Shown: piece by piece, positions 8,270 through 17,540 of the stretch
Numbering within the stretch: position 1 is the stretch's first letter
Layout of the letters: every line of letters begins with the position of its first letter
Source: Gemmatales bacterium
Lineage (GTDB): Bacteria; Planctomycetota; Planctomycetia; Gemmatales; Gemmataceae
Direction of reading: 5' to 3'
DNA length: 64,000 nt
Assembly (NCBI GenBank): GCA_026004675.1
Contig: BPJP01000005.1
Location: 326,662-390,661, forward strand
Program-made: the position numbers and the translations under genes
The notes under the pieces: model-generated
Seen by the model: the letters and a program-made list of their open reading frames with translations, nothing else
Database searches by the model: none
What the model was told of the DNA's origin: nothing

Positions 8270-9607
8270 ATGGCCATAGCGACCAATGCCGAGTTGATCA
8301 AAGCGTTACGGACGACCAAACTCTTGACGCCACAGCAGCTGAATGAAGCAGTTGCGTTGCAGGCTCGCTTTCGTGATCCGCGCTCGTTATCGCGTGAGCT
8401 TCTCCGCCGAGGTTGGCTGACTGTCTATCAGGTGAATCAGATCATGCAAGGCAAGGCGGAGTCGCTGGTTTTCGGCTCCTACGTCCTTCTGGAACGGCTT
8501 GGGGAAGGAGCCATGGGCAAGGTTTTCAAAGCCCGCCACCAGACAATGAATCGAATCGTCGCATTGAAAATGATCCGCAAAGAACGGTTGCAGCATCCGA
8601 ATGCGTTGCGGCGATTTCGACGTGAAATCCGGGCGATGGCCCAGCTTTCCCATCCCAACGTGGTGACGGCCTTCGATGCGGACCAGGTCAATGGCGTTCA
8701 TTTTTATGCCATGGAATTCGTCGAAGGCGAAGACCTGGGGAAGCTGGTGGCGCGGGAAGGCCCGATACCAATAGACAAGGCATGTGACTACATTCGGCAG
8801 GCGGCCTTATCGCTTCAGCACGCCCATGAACGCGGGTTGGTTCATCGCGACATCAAACCCTCCAATCTCTTGCTCTCGAAAAGGGATTCGGTCATCAAAG
8901 TCCTGGACATGGGGCTGGCACGTCTTCAGCAGGCAGAGGACGAGAGCACGCAGCTGACGCAGGAAGGCGTCGTGATGGGAACGCCGGATTTCATCGCTCC
9001 GGAACAGGCGCGGGATTCTCGCGAAGCGGATATCCGGTCGGACCTGTATAGTTTGGGATGCACGTTTTTTTACCTTTTGACAGGTCAAGTGCCGTTCCCT
9101 GGAAAAAATTTGACAGAGAAGCTGTTGATGCACCGAACGGAGCCGCCGCCTCGGGTCGAGGACCTGCGGCCGGAAGTGCCCACTGCCATTGGTGTCATCA
9201 TCCGCCGGCTCATGGCGAAAGACCCTGCGGAGCGGTACCAGACGCCAGCGGAGCTGGTGCACGACATTACGTACGTGATGGCCACGGGCGGGTTGCCGCC
9301 GTCGAAGGCATCGTGGCAGGCGTTGCATACGGCACCGGCGTTGTCTCCGGAAACGTTTCCCATTCCCGCTGTATCGGCTGCAGCAGTGCTGTCGCCGACT
9401 CCCCTGATGGAACCGGAGGCCAACCCTTTTCACGAGTTTGTCGACGAGCCGGCGCCAGACGGTGCGGACCCCTTTGCCGATATTGACGTTCCGAATCGGC
9501 CTCGCCCGTCGCGTTGGCGCCGCCGACGCCTTATACGAATCGGGCTTTTTGTTTTGGTGCTTGCCAGTTTGATTGCCGGTGGCGTCTATTATTTCACCAC
9601 CTTCTGA
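8270..9607 (+). CDS. Serine/threonine protein kinase with C-terminal membrane anchor
   Basis: A 445-residue Hanks-type kinase. The N-terminal ~60 residues form a small helical module (LLTPQQLNEAVALQ...RELLRRGWLTVYQVNQIMQG) common ahead of planctomycete kinases. The catalytic domain has the glycine loop GEGAMG (about 78-83), the ALK lysine (about 100), HRDIKPSN (about 192-199), DMG in the DFG position (about 213-215) and the GTPDFIAPEQ activation-segment end. A Pro/Ala-rich linker leads to one membrane helix (LIRIGLFVLVLASLIAGGVYYF) at the extreme C-terminus, with no extracellular sensor domain after it. DMG instead of DFG is common in this group. An in-frame GTG at 8261 is an alternative start. 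Confidence 0.92.
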   Translation: MAIATNAELIKALRTTKLLTPQQLNEAVALQARFRDPRSLSRELLRRGWLTVYQVNQIMQGKAESLVFGSYVLLERLGEGAMGKVFKARHQTMNRIVALKMIRKERLQHPNALRRFRREIRAMAQLSHPNVVTAFDADQVNGVHFYAMEFVEGEDLGKLVAREGPIPIDKACDYIRQAALSLQHAHERGLVHRDIKPSNLLLSKRDSVIKVLDMGLARLQQAEDESTQLTQEGVVMGTPDFIAPEQARDSREADIRSDLYSLGCTFFYLLTGQVPFPGKNLTEKLLMHRTEPPPRVEDLRPEVPTAIGVIIRRLMAKDPAERYQTPAELVHDITYVMATGGLPPSKASWQALHTAPALSPETFPIPAVSAAAVLSPTPLMEPEANPFHEFVDEPAPDGADPFADIDVPNRPRPSRWRRRRLIRIGLFVLVLASLIAGGVYYFTTF

Positions 9608-9639
9608 TTTGTTTCACGAACACGAGGGAAGAAGGCGAG

Positions 9640-12635
9640 ATGATTTGCCGTGGTTTGTTGGGGTTGTTTGCTATAGCCAACTTCGTCTGTGCTGCCTCAC
9701 CGACGGGTAGCGTCCAACATGGCTTGCAAGTCCCCGATGGCTTTGAAGTAGTCGAATTCGCCGACAGCAAGCTGGCCAACGACATCTATTCGTTAACGCT
9801 CGATCCAAAGGGGCGGGTGGTTGTTTCAGGCCGAGGCTACATTCGCATCCTCATAGACGAGAACGACGATGGGCGAGCCGATCGGGCCATCGAGTTTGCC
9901 GACGCTCCTAAAGACGGCGCCATGGGAATGCTTTGGGAAAAGGATGCACTTTACTTTACTGGCGACGGTGGTTTACGCCGTTTCTTCGACAAAAATGGTG
10001 ACGGCATCGCCGACGGTCCCGCGCAACTGATCCGCCGAATGAAAACCGGAAGCGAACACGGCGCCCATGCGATTCGCAGAGGACCGGACGGCTGGCTTTA
10101 TGTTTTGTGCGGCAACAGCGCCGGGATTGATTCGTCGTTTGCCGATGCACCCACTTCGCCGGTCAAGAATCCAGTGGCCGGTTGCGTGCTTCGCTTTTCA
10201 CCCGATTTGAAGTCGTGCGAGGTCGTCGCGGACGGGTTTCGCAACCCATACGATATGGACTTCAATGCCGACGGTGAACTTTTTACCTACGATTCAGACA
10301 ACGAACGCTGCGTGTCGCTTCCCTGGTATGAGTTTACGCGGTTTTATCATGTGATGGACGGGGGGCATTACGGCTGGCAGTCGCCCCAGCGTGCAGAAAC
10401 GTGGCGCATGCCGCCTTATTTCCTCGACGTTGTCGCGCCTCTGGCATATCTCGGGCGAGGCTCACCGACCGGCGTCGTCTGTTACCGCCATCGGCAATTT
10501 CCCGAACGTTATCAGGGAGGTCTGTTCCTGGCCGATTGGACCTTCGGCATCCTGTACTTTATCCGTCTGGAAAGAGAAGGTTCCAGCTATCATGCTCAAA
10601 AGGAAATTTTTTTGCGTTCTGTAGGCGAAAATGGGTTTGCGCCCACCGACCTGGCGGTGCACCCAAAAACGGGCGACCTGTATGTCAGCATCGGTGGTAG
10701 GGGAACGCGCGGTGCGGTTTATCGGATTCGCCATCGAAAAGGGTTCGCCGATCTGCCTGAATCGACGCCGATTCCGCCGATGCCGGACCTCAGTTTGGAC
10801 TGGTACGAAAAACGGAAGCCGGTCCTGTTGAATGACGCTTCCAGCGAGGACTCCTTTCGACGCCGTCGCGCCCTGTGCTTGTTGCGTCGCCATCAACGGA
10901 ACTATCGCCCCGCCGAAATCATCGATGCCATTCGCGCGAACTGGGATACGGCGGATCGTTATCTGCGGCAAAATTGTGCGGCACTGATTTCCCATCTGCC
11001 TGCGGACAAACAGGAGTTGCTTGTCAAGGAGGCGAAAACGACCCGGCAGTATTTGACCATTGGGTTGGCGCTGCCTGACGGAAACGATACGCGAAAACTG
11101 GTTCAAATCCTCGCCGACACCTCGCTGGATGAATCGGATCGGCTGGCCGCCGTCCGTGAATTGCAGCTTTCCTTGGGCGGTCTGATGGAGCGTTCGCGAA
11201 AAGGTACGACTTGGGAAGGTTATTCGCCGCGGATGCCGGCAAAGGCAGCGAAATGCTCTTTTCTCTGGAAGCCGCTCTTGGAGTCGTTTCCAAGCGGAAA
11301 ACCCGATTTGGACCGGGAAATCAGCAGAGTCTTGGCCCTCCTTCAGCCGAACAGCTCCGTCGCTTTGAACAAAATCAGCGAGCGGTTTTCGGACGAGTCC
11401 GATCCTGTAGAAGACATTCACTATTTGATCGTGTTAGCGCGGCTGAAAGGCGAACGCTCGAAGTTGGTTACGCAACGGACGGCGCGAGCGCTCTTGGCGT
11501 TGGATAAGAAACTTGCCGCAGGAAATCGAAATCGGGATCGAAACTGGCCGCTGCGGATGCGCGAATTGTGCTGGCAATTGGCGAAATTGGATCACGAATT
11601 AAGTGCTGCGATGCTCGCCGAAAAAGATTTTGGTCGGGCCGATCATGTTATCTTTGCGATGATGCCGGCTTTTGATCGCCGGGCAGCAGCAAGGCGGTTC
11701 CTGGCGCAGGCGCAGTCCAGCGCTGACTTTCGTTGGACGGATGCCTTGGTTGGATTGGTTGCCGAGCTGCCCGCCGAGGAGTATGAACCGTTATTGCGTC
11801 GTCTGTGGGGAGAAGCAGGCGTCGATCAGGCTATTCTGCGGGTTCTGGCTCGCCGTCCGCGGCCAGCCGATCGAGACAAATTTCTTTTCGGTCTTTCGTA
11901 TCCGCAAGTCGAGGTGGTGCGTCGCTGTCTGGATGCGCTTGAAAAGCTCCCTTTGGCCAGCGATGAAAAGACGTTGCTCGCCCTGGTTCGCAGCATGCGG
12001 CGATTGCCCGACAACAAAGAAGGCGAAAAACTTCGCGAAAAGTTGGGACGCCTGCTGGAAAAAACCACGGGGCAAAAACTTGGCAGCGACAAACAAGCAT
12101 GGTCCGATTGGCTCGTCAAACGTTATCCGAACTTGTCGGCGACATTAACTAACGCCGATGGTGTCGACCTGGCGACTTGGAAAAACGGCTGGCCAACATC
12201 GATTGGACGCGTGGTCGCACCGACGCGGGGCAAAAGGTTTTTCTTAAGGCGAATTGTGCTTCTTGCCATTCGGGTGCCCGCGCATTGGGGCCTGATCTGC
12301 ATGGCGTAACAGGTCGTTTTTCGCGTCAGGATTTATTCACCGCCATCTTGCAGCCTAGTCGCGACATTCCACCTCGTTATCGCGCTGTTTCCGTTCAAAC
12401 AAGTGACGGCAAAACCTATCAGGGAATGGTGATTTATGAAGCTGTAGGCAGCCTGATTCTGCAAACTGGTCCGGACCAGACCGTTCGCATTGTGGGCAAG
12501 GACATTATTGGCCGCGGCTATAGTGACGTTTCCTTGATGCCTTCCGGCCTGCTGGACAAGCTGACGGATCAGGAATTGGCGGATTTGTATGCCTACCTTC
12601 GCAGCTTGCAACCCGCCAACAAACAGGACGACTGA
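9640..12635 (+). pseudogene. Membrane-bound-dehydrogenase-type beta-propeller with C-terminal cytochrome c (frameshifted)
   Basis: The first frame (9640-12309) encodes a signal peptide (MICRGLLGLFAIANFVCAAS), then a propeller domain found in planctomycete/verrucomicrobial PVC-type dehydrogenase proteins (GLQVPDGFEVVEFADSKLA, DENDDGRADRAIEF, DKNGDGIADGP, GFRNPYDMDFNADGELF), then a long helical repeat region. The downstream frame (readable from about 12177) carries KANCASCHSGARALGPDLHGVTG, a single CxxCH heme c site, and a typical C-terminal cytochrome end. The frames join if one A is added to the A5 run at 12181-12185, giving about 998 residues. The likely role is periplasmic oxidation of an unidentified, perhaps sugar-type, substrate. 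Whether the lesion is real, an assembly error or recoding cannot be decided from the sequence. An AAGG site precedes the ATG. Confidence 0.82.
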
Positions 12636-12699
12636 CGCTTTTCGGGTGCGATGCCAGTCCGTTGGCAAGCGACCGCCGTCGAAGAAGCCCAACAGCTAT

Positions 12700-14727
12700 C
12701 TATTTGGGTTTGGGAGGAGGCGGCGGAAGTTTACCAGTAGGAATCAGTTGTTTCCACGCCTGATAGCCTCGGTTGCGCTCATCGAAATCGCCTGCCGGAT
12801 CGTATTTGATATTGGCTCCAGCCGGTGCCAGGCGTCTCAGATGAAAATACGCTAATTCGCGGACGTGCAGCCTCTCGTGGCGCAGATATTCGATCAGCAC
12901 TTCATAGGTCTGCGGATCAGACGCCTGCTGGGGAGAAAAGTCATGCAACAACGACATGATGACCTCGGCGGTGGCGTCGCCAAAGCGTTGCAGTTTCTTG
13001 TAAACAATCAAGTCATTCGCCGAGTCCAGGGCGATCCAGTGGCGTAGCGTAAAGATGGCGGCGACGCGCACGTCGGGAAAACGTTCGTTTCCTAGTGCAT
13101 CGATCAGTGAAGAAATGTCGTTGATGGCACCAAAGGAAGCGACCGCCAGTTGGCGGGTAATCATATTCGGGCTTCGGATGGCGAGTTGAAGAACCTCGTT
13201 GACGCTGTTGCTGTCTCGAAACTGGCGTGCGAGGTCCGCCAAGGCGGATTTCATATCTTTAGGCAGCGGAGGCAAAGTGGGACCGGTCCATTTAGGCCTT
13301 TGGTTTTCTTCGAGAAACTTCGGAGCTTGGATGGGACCGAAATTATCCCAAATATAAGCGTTTTTGCCAGGCGGCTCGCTCATCAGGTAGGTATCGTACC
13401 GGATAGTCAAATGCGCCTGGCCCTTGCGAACAAAAAGGCCGGCCACTGCTGCCGGGCCTTCCCCACCGGGCTGCTTGCTGAACGGAATCCCCGGTGCGTA
13501 GTAGCCGATCAATTCGATCGCCACCTCGGTTCCGGGTTCCAGCAGCGAAAGGTCGAGGATTTCCTTGTGAAATCGGACGCGAATGCGAGCGGGCGCATCC
13601 ACCTTTTCGCGGACGACGGCAATCCGACCCCGCTTCAAGGTGAGGTCGAGATCGAATTGGTCATTGGAGTGCAGGATAACTTCGCTCTCCAACGCGAAGT
13701 GAAAATAATACCCTTCGGGTGGCACGCCCCATAAGACCAGCCGGACGCCCGACTGCAAGCGAACAGAACTACGGAAACCCGGCAAACTGAGAAGCCGACT
13801 GCCGCTGGATATCGCTTCGTTTTCGCGTACGATTTTCCAATCCCCATTGGCATTGGTTAGCAGCACACTCGGCTCGTCCGGTTTGCCTTGCAGATAAACG
13901 CCCAGTTTCACGCGGGCATCGGGTTTTGGCGCTGGCTTGGGCTTGGGTTTGGGCTTGGGCAGAGGCTCGACCTTTTTCTTTGGTTTGTCCTTTGGCTCGG
14001 TCTTGGCTTCTGTTTTGGAAGCTGTTTTTTGTTCCGGTTGGGGTTCGGCTTTCGTTTTCTCTACGGTTTTGGCTGGCACCGGCGTTTTTCCCTTGACTTC
14101 GGTGTCAGGGGCGGGACTGGGCGAGACAGCGACCAGCGGTTCTTGCGGCGGCAGGGCGAACCAAATAGCAAAACCCAGCGCCACCATGAGCAGAACGATT
14201 CCAGCGAAGAACAGAATCCGTTGCGCCAGATTCCCCTTTCGCCATAAGACCGGCAGGCTGAGCAACAACGCGTCTTCACCTTCGGTTGCCAACTCGAACT
14301 CGTTATCACTTATGTCGGCGGTGGGTTGTCGAGGCGCTTTGCGCGAGTGAATAGCTTCTCGCCCTCGAATCAAGGAATACATTCGCCGTTTAGCCATCGG
14401 AGGCACCAAAATCGGCTCGCTTAAAATGACGGACAGAATCTGATGGCAGGCGGCGACTTCCGCCAGGGCGGCGTCGGATTCCAGGCAGATTCTTTCGACC
14501 TCGGCCAGCTTTTCCGGTGGCAAAACACTGTCGATGTATTCCGCGATGGTGTTAGCATCGAGCTTGCTCGTCACGGACTCGTCGCCACGCTTCAAGACCT
14601 TGCGAATCCGGTCGATCAACTCCTGGGCGGGCTGGCTGTTAGCCACTTTTTGTCCCAAAAGATGCGTTTGTTTTGGGTCGAGGGTGTCGTCAAGATACGC
14701 CAGCAAGGTTCGCAACGTCAAACGCAC
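12700..14727 (-). CDS. Anti-sigma-like/FecR-type membrane protein with HEAT repeats
   Basis: A 675-residue protein starting at a GTG with GGAG eight bases upstream. The N-terminal ~130 residues resemble planctomycete anti-sigma modules (LLAYLDDTLDPKQ...LDANTIAEYIDSVLPPEKLAEVERICLESDAALAEVAACHQIL), but without Cys/His zinc ligands. One membrane helix follows at about 170-190 (RILFFAGIVLLMVALGFAIWFAL), then a Lys/Pro/Glu-rich linker ending in a KP repeat. The next domain has FecR-like features (SGSRLLSLPGFRSSVRLQSGVRLVLWG, LTLKRGRIAVV). The C-terminus has HEAT-like helical pairs (ITRQLAVASFGAINDISSLIDAL; VLIEYLRHERLHVRELAYFHLRRL). It probably senses at the envelope and sequesters a sigma factor, but no sigma gene is adjacent. 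Confidence 0.7.
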   Translation of the reverse strand: MRLTLRTLLAYLDDTLDPKQTHLLGQKVANSQPAQELIDRIRKVLKRGDESVTSKLDANTIAEYIDSVLPPEKLAEVERICLESDAALAEVAACHQILSVILSEPILVPPMAKRRMYSLIRGREAIHSRKAPRQPTADISDNEFELATEGEDALLLSLPVLWRKGNLAQRILFFAGIVLLMVALGFAIWFALPPQEPLVAVSPSPAPDTEVKGKTPVPAKTVEKTKAEPQPEQKTASKTEAKTEPKDKPKKKVEPLPKPKPKPKPAPKPDARVKLGVYLQGKPDEPSVLLTNANGDWKIVRENEAISSGSRLLSLPGFRSSVRLQSGVRLVLWGVPPEGYYFHFALESEVILHSNDQFDLDLTLKRGRIAVVREKVDAPARIRVRFHKEILDLSLLEPGTEVAIELIGYYAPGIPFSKQPGGEGPAAVAGLFVRKGQAHLTIRYDTYLMSEPPGKNAYIWDNFGPIQAPKFLEENQRPKWTGPTLPPLPKDMKSALADLARQFRDSNSVNEVLQLAIRSPNMITRQLAVASFGAINDISSLIDALGNERFPDVRVAAIFTLRHWIALDSANDLIVYKKLQRFGDATAEVIMSLLHDFSPQQASDPQTYEVLIEYLRHERLHVRELAYFHLRRLAPAGANIKYDPAGDFDERNRGYQAWKQLIPTGKLPPPPPKPK

Positions 14728-14935
14728 GGTTCTACTCCAACTCGAGCCGAGTTTCTCTTTTCCTTATTAGTGGGTGACAGCGCGGAATTTCGTACAGATT
14801 TTTTCGAAACCCTCCCAGCCAATCGGTGTTACCATAGAAGCTCGAAAATAGCCGGGATATCGCCGACTGTCGCCCTGACCCGGCCATCGGAGACCCCTGG
14901 TTCGAATGCCACATCTCGACTTCGGAGGATTAGCC

Positions 14936-15793
14936 ATGATGCGACACGTGATGTTGATGTTGGGCGCCGCCGTCTTTGCCAGCGGCGCGATCGGCGTTCC
15001 GGGCGCATTCTCGCAGCAGGACCGCTCTGGTTTCGTCGACAGGCTTTTTCGAGAACATGACAAAAACAAAGACGGCTATTTGAGCAAGAACGAGATTCCC
15101 TCCACTATGGCGAGGGTGTTTCCTCGGATCGATCGTGATGGGGATGGCAAACTGAGCAAGAGCGAAGTAGCCGCTGTCGCGGATAAGTTGGAGCGATTCC
15201 TCGGCAAAGGGAAAGCCGGCGGCAAAAAAGGAGAGGTCAACACGCCACCTGCACGCGGCGAACGCAAACAAACCAGGCTTAAAGTCGGGGATCCCGCTCC
15301 CGATTTCTCCCTGCCAGACCTGAGCGGCAAAAACGAAGTCCGCTTGTCCAGCTTCAAGGGAAAAAAACCCGTTGTCCTGATCTTCGGCAGCTACACCTGA
15401 CCTCCCTTCCGTAGCCAGTCTGGCTACCTGGAGCGGCTGTACAACACTTACAAAGACCGTGCTGCCTTCCTGCTTGTCTACATCCGTGAAGCCCATCCTG
15501 GCTCCAAGCTGTTCACCATTGAAGATGGCAAACAGGTCTTGCAGACGATCAACCAAACCGAAACCGTTAAAGAACGACTCGAAACCGGCAAGAAATGCGT
15601 GGCCACGCTCAAGCTGACGATCCCCACGGTGGTTGACAAAGAAGACAACAAAGTCAACGCCGCCTATGGCGCCTGGCCGGATCGGCTTTATATCGTCGGC
15701 GTCGATGGTCGCATCGCCTACCAGGGGGGACCCGGACCGGGAGGATTTCGTCCTCAAGAAGTGGAACAATGGCTGAAGGCCAACTTGAAATAA
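14936..15793 (+). CDS. EF-hand/iodothyronine-deiodinase-like selenoprotein (in-frame UGA = Sec155)
   Basis: The frame opens at an ATG seven bases after GGAGG, runs to a TGA at 15398-15400 and stays open in the same frame to a TAA at 15791-15793 (285 residues with Sec155). Residues 1-26 are a signal peptide. Two EF-hand loops follow (D42-N44-D46-G47...E53 and D66-D68-D70-G71...E77). A thioredoxin-fold domain begins near 115 (KVGDPAPDFSLPDLSG). Its active site reads IFGSYT-U-PPFRSQSG and is followed by FLLVYIREAHP. The FGSxTUPxF and VYIxEAH motifs are diagnostic of the deiodinase family, in which the U position is selenocysteine. Cys221 could be a resolving cysteine. A SECIS-like hairpin lies just after the UGA. 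Bacterial members are inferred to be periplasmic thiol/selenol reductases; iodothyronine is not an expected substrate. Annotation pipelines would truncate it at 15400 or call two pieces. Confidence 0.87.
15398..15433 (+). promoter_or_regulatory. UGA selenocysteine codon and bacterial SECIS-like hairpin
   Basis: Ten bases after the TGA (15398-15400) the sequence GTAGCCAGTCTGGCTAC (15411-15427) forms a 6-7 bp stem with an AGUCU/GUC apical loop. CTCC (15402-15405) and GGAG (15430-15433) can extend it below an internal loop. The apical loop begins about 16 bases after the UGA, within the range known for bacterial SECIS elements, and resembles the GGUCU loop of E. coli fdhF. SelB would bind this loop to deliver Sec-tRNA. 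No selA, selB or selC is in this window. Confidence 0.75.
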
Positions 15794-15939
15794 TCCGTTA
15801 CAGATTCGCGATGGCCTGCTGACTCGATCGCGCCGCAGCTATAAAGCCTCACCGCCAGCAACCGCCTCATACAATAAAGTCTGGTGCGACTGGCTGCTGT
15901 CGAGTTGGTAGGTCATCTTGTTTTCTTTTTCAGAGGCGA

Positions 15940-17391
15940 ATGAATTCGGCCTCACAATACGACGCGATCGTCATCGGCTCAGGTCCGAACGGATTGTCGG
16001 CGGCCATCGCCCTTGCGCGCGAAGGTTGTTCAGTTTTAGTCGTGGAAGCGGAGCCAACGATCGGTGGCGGCACACGGACTGCCGAGCTGACCTTGCCGGG
16101 CTTTCGCCACGATCTGTGTTCGGCGATCCATCCTCTAGCCGCTGCGTCTCCGTTTTTTCAGCAACTTTCGTTGGAGAAACACGGACTGGAATGGGTTCAA
16201 CCAGAGTTTCCCTTGGCGCATCCGTTCGATGACGGCACTGCTGCCGTGTTGAAACGGGACATCGGCGAAACCTCAGCGACTTTGGGCGTTGACGGCGAAG
16301 CCTATCGCCGCCTGTTGGCGCCTTTGGTCGAACGGTCAGCGGACTTGTTTGCCGACGCGCTGGGACCGCTGCGTTGGCCGCGGCATCCCTTTCTCATGCT
16401 CCGCTTCGGACGACAGGCGATCCGTTCCGCACGTGGACTAGTGAAAAGCTGGTTTTGCCAAGAACGAGCCCGCGGGCTTTTTGCCGGGTTGGCGGGACAC
16501 GCGATTCTTCCTTTGGAGCAAACCGTCAGTTCGGCCGTTGGGTTGATGCTGGCGATAGCTGGCCATGCCGTCGGCTGGCCCTTGCCTAAAAGAGGATCGC
16601 AAAGCATTGCCGATGCTCTGGCCGCGAAATTGCGCACCTTGGGCAGCGAAATTGTCACCGGCAAGCGGGTTACGAGCCTCGCGGAACTACCCCCTGCCAG
16701 GGTTGTTCTTTTCGATACCATTCCTCGATCGATGGCCAGCATCTGTGGCGAAAGATTGCCGGTAAAATTTCGCCAGCGGTTGCAGGCATTTCGCCATGGG
16801 CCGGGCGTGTTCAAATTAGACTGGGCCCTCTCGGAACCGATCCCGTGGAAAGCTCCGGAATGCCGAATGGCAGGCACCGTTCATGTGGGCGGGACTTTTG
16901 ACGAGATCGCCTACGCAGAACGTATCATTTGGCACGGGCAACATCCAGAAAGACCCTACATCCTTGTGGCGCAGCAAAGCTTGTTCGATCCCAGCCGAGC
17001 ACCGGAAGGAAAACACACCGGCTGGGCGTACTGTCACGTTCCTCATGGTTCGACGGTCGACATGACCGAACGGATCGAAGCACAAGTGGAAAGATTCGCA
17101 CCGGGCTTCCGCGACTGCATTTTAGCACGGTCGGTGATGGCCCCCGCAGATTTCGCAAGGCGTAACGCCAATTATATAGGTGGCGATATCACCGGCGGGA
17201 TCGTTGATTTATGGCAACTATTCACCAGACCGACCTGGCGACGGACCCCCTACGCCACCCCGGCGCACGGCATCTTTCTTTGCTCCTCGTCGACGCCACC
17301 AGGTCCGGGAGTACACGGCATGTGCGGCTATTTTGCCGCTCGAGCCGCACTTGCATATCTCAAGTCGCGCAATCGCCAGGGTCGAGCATAA
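15940..17391 (+). CDS. Phytoene-desaturase-like FAD-dependent oxidoreductase
   Basis: A 483-residue flavoprotein. The N-terminal dinucleotide-binding signature DAIVIGSGPNGLSAAIALAREGCSVLVVEAEPTIGGGTRT includes GxGxxG and the downstream acidic residue for FAD. The C-terminal block ATPAHGIFLCSSSTPPGPGVHGMCGYFAARAAL is the second FAD-binding motif of the CrtI/NAD(P)-FAD oxidoreductase family. It has no signal peptide. Similar proteins act on carotenoid or retinol-like polyenes or remain unassigned; the lack of nearby crtB, crtE or crtY genes leaves the substrate open. An AGAGG site six bases before the ATG supports the start. It is monocistronic as far as can be seen. Confidence 0.88.
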   Translation: MNSASQYDAIVIGSGPNGLSAAIALAREGCSVLVVEAEPTIGGGTRTAELTLPGFRHDLCSAIHPLAAASPFFQQLSLEKHGLEWVQPEFPLAHPFDDGTAAVLKRDIGETSATLGVDGEAYRRLLAPLVERSADLFADALGPLRWPRHPFLMLRFGRQAIRSARGLVKSWFCQERARGLFAGLAGHAILPLEQTVSSAVGLMLAIAGHAVGWPLPKRGSQSIADALAAKLRTLGSEIVTGKRVTSLAELPPARVVLFDTIPRSMASICGERLPVKFRQRLQAFRHGPGVFKLDWALSEPIPWKAPECRMAGTVHVGGTFDEIAYAERIIWHGQHPERPYILVAQQSLFDPSRAPEGKHTGWAYCHVPHGSTVDMTERIEAQVERFAPGFRDCILARSVMAPADFARRNANYIGGDITGGIVDLWQLFTRPTWRRTPYATPAHGIFLCSSSTPPGPGVHGMCGYFAARAALAYLKSRNRQGRA

Positions 17392-17454
17392 AATTGTCAG
17401 ACAATACTAATTTTTCCTTGTCACTCGCGTTACTGCGTGGAGAATAGACAGTAG

Positions 17455-17504
17455 CAAGTGCATGCGAAGGCGTCATTACGCCTGCGTCGTTGACAATGCA
17501 CTTG
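17455..17504 (+). promoter_or_regulatory. Nested inverted repeats upstream of the hybrid histidine kinase gene
   Basis: CAAGTGCAT (17455-17463) pairs perfectly with ATGCACTTG (17496-17504), enclosing AGGCGT-CATT-ACGCCT (17468-17483), so a two-tier cruciform or RNA hairpin is possible. The right arm overlaps TTGACA (17490-17495), itself part of TTGACA-N7-TGTCAA. This could be an operator over a -35 box about 50 bases before the kinase start, or a terminator for the preceding oxidoreductase gene. No T-run follows, which favours a regulatory role. Confidence 0.45.
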
Positions 17505-17540
17505 TCAAAAAACGATTAAGTACCAAACCGCAACCGGACT

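Noticed and set aside
12178..12186. Programmed -1 frameshift
   Set aside because: The slippery heptamer G-AAA-AAC would need a first-position mismatch and no downstream pseudoknot is evident; several other homopolymer indels in the window make error more likely. Kept only as a low-interest finding.
14837..14923. tRNA-like stretch containing GGTTCGAATG, considered as a tRNA or even selC next to the selenoprotein gene
   Set aside because: The T-arm stem does not pair properly, no anticodon arm (no UCA for Sec) is found, and the ends pair only roughly.
15539..15793. Separate small gene after the UGA
   Set aside because: It is in frame with the upstream part and is missing its own ribosome-binding site; the deiodinase motifs span the junction.
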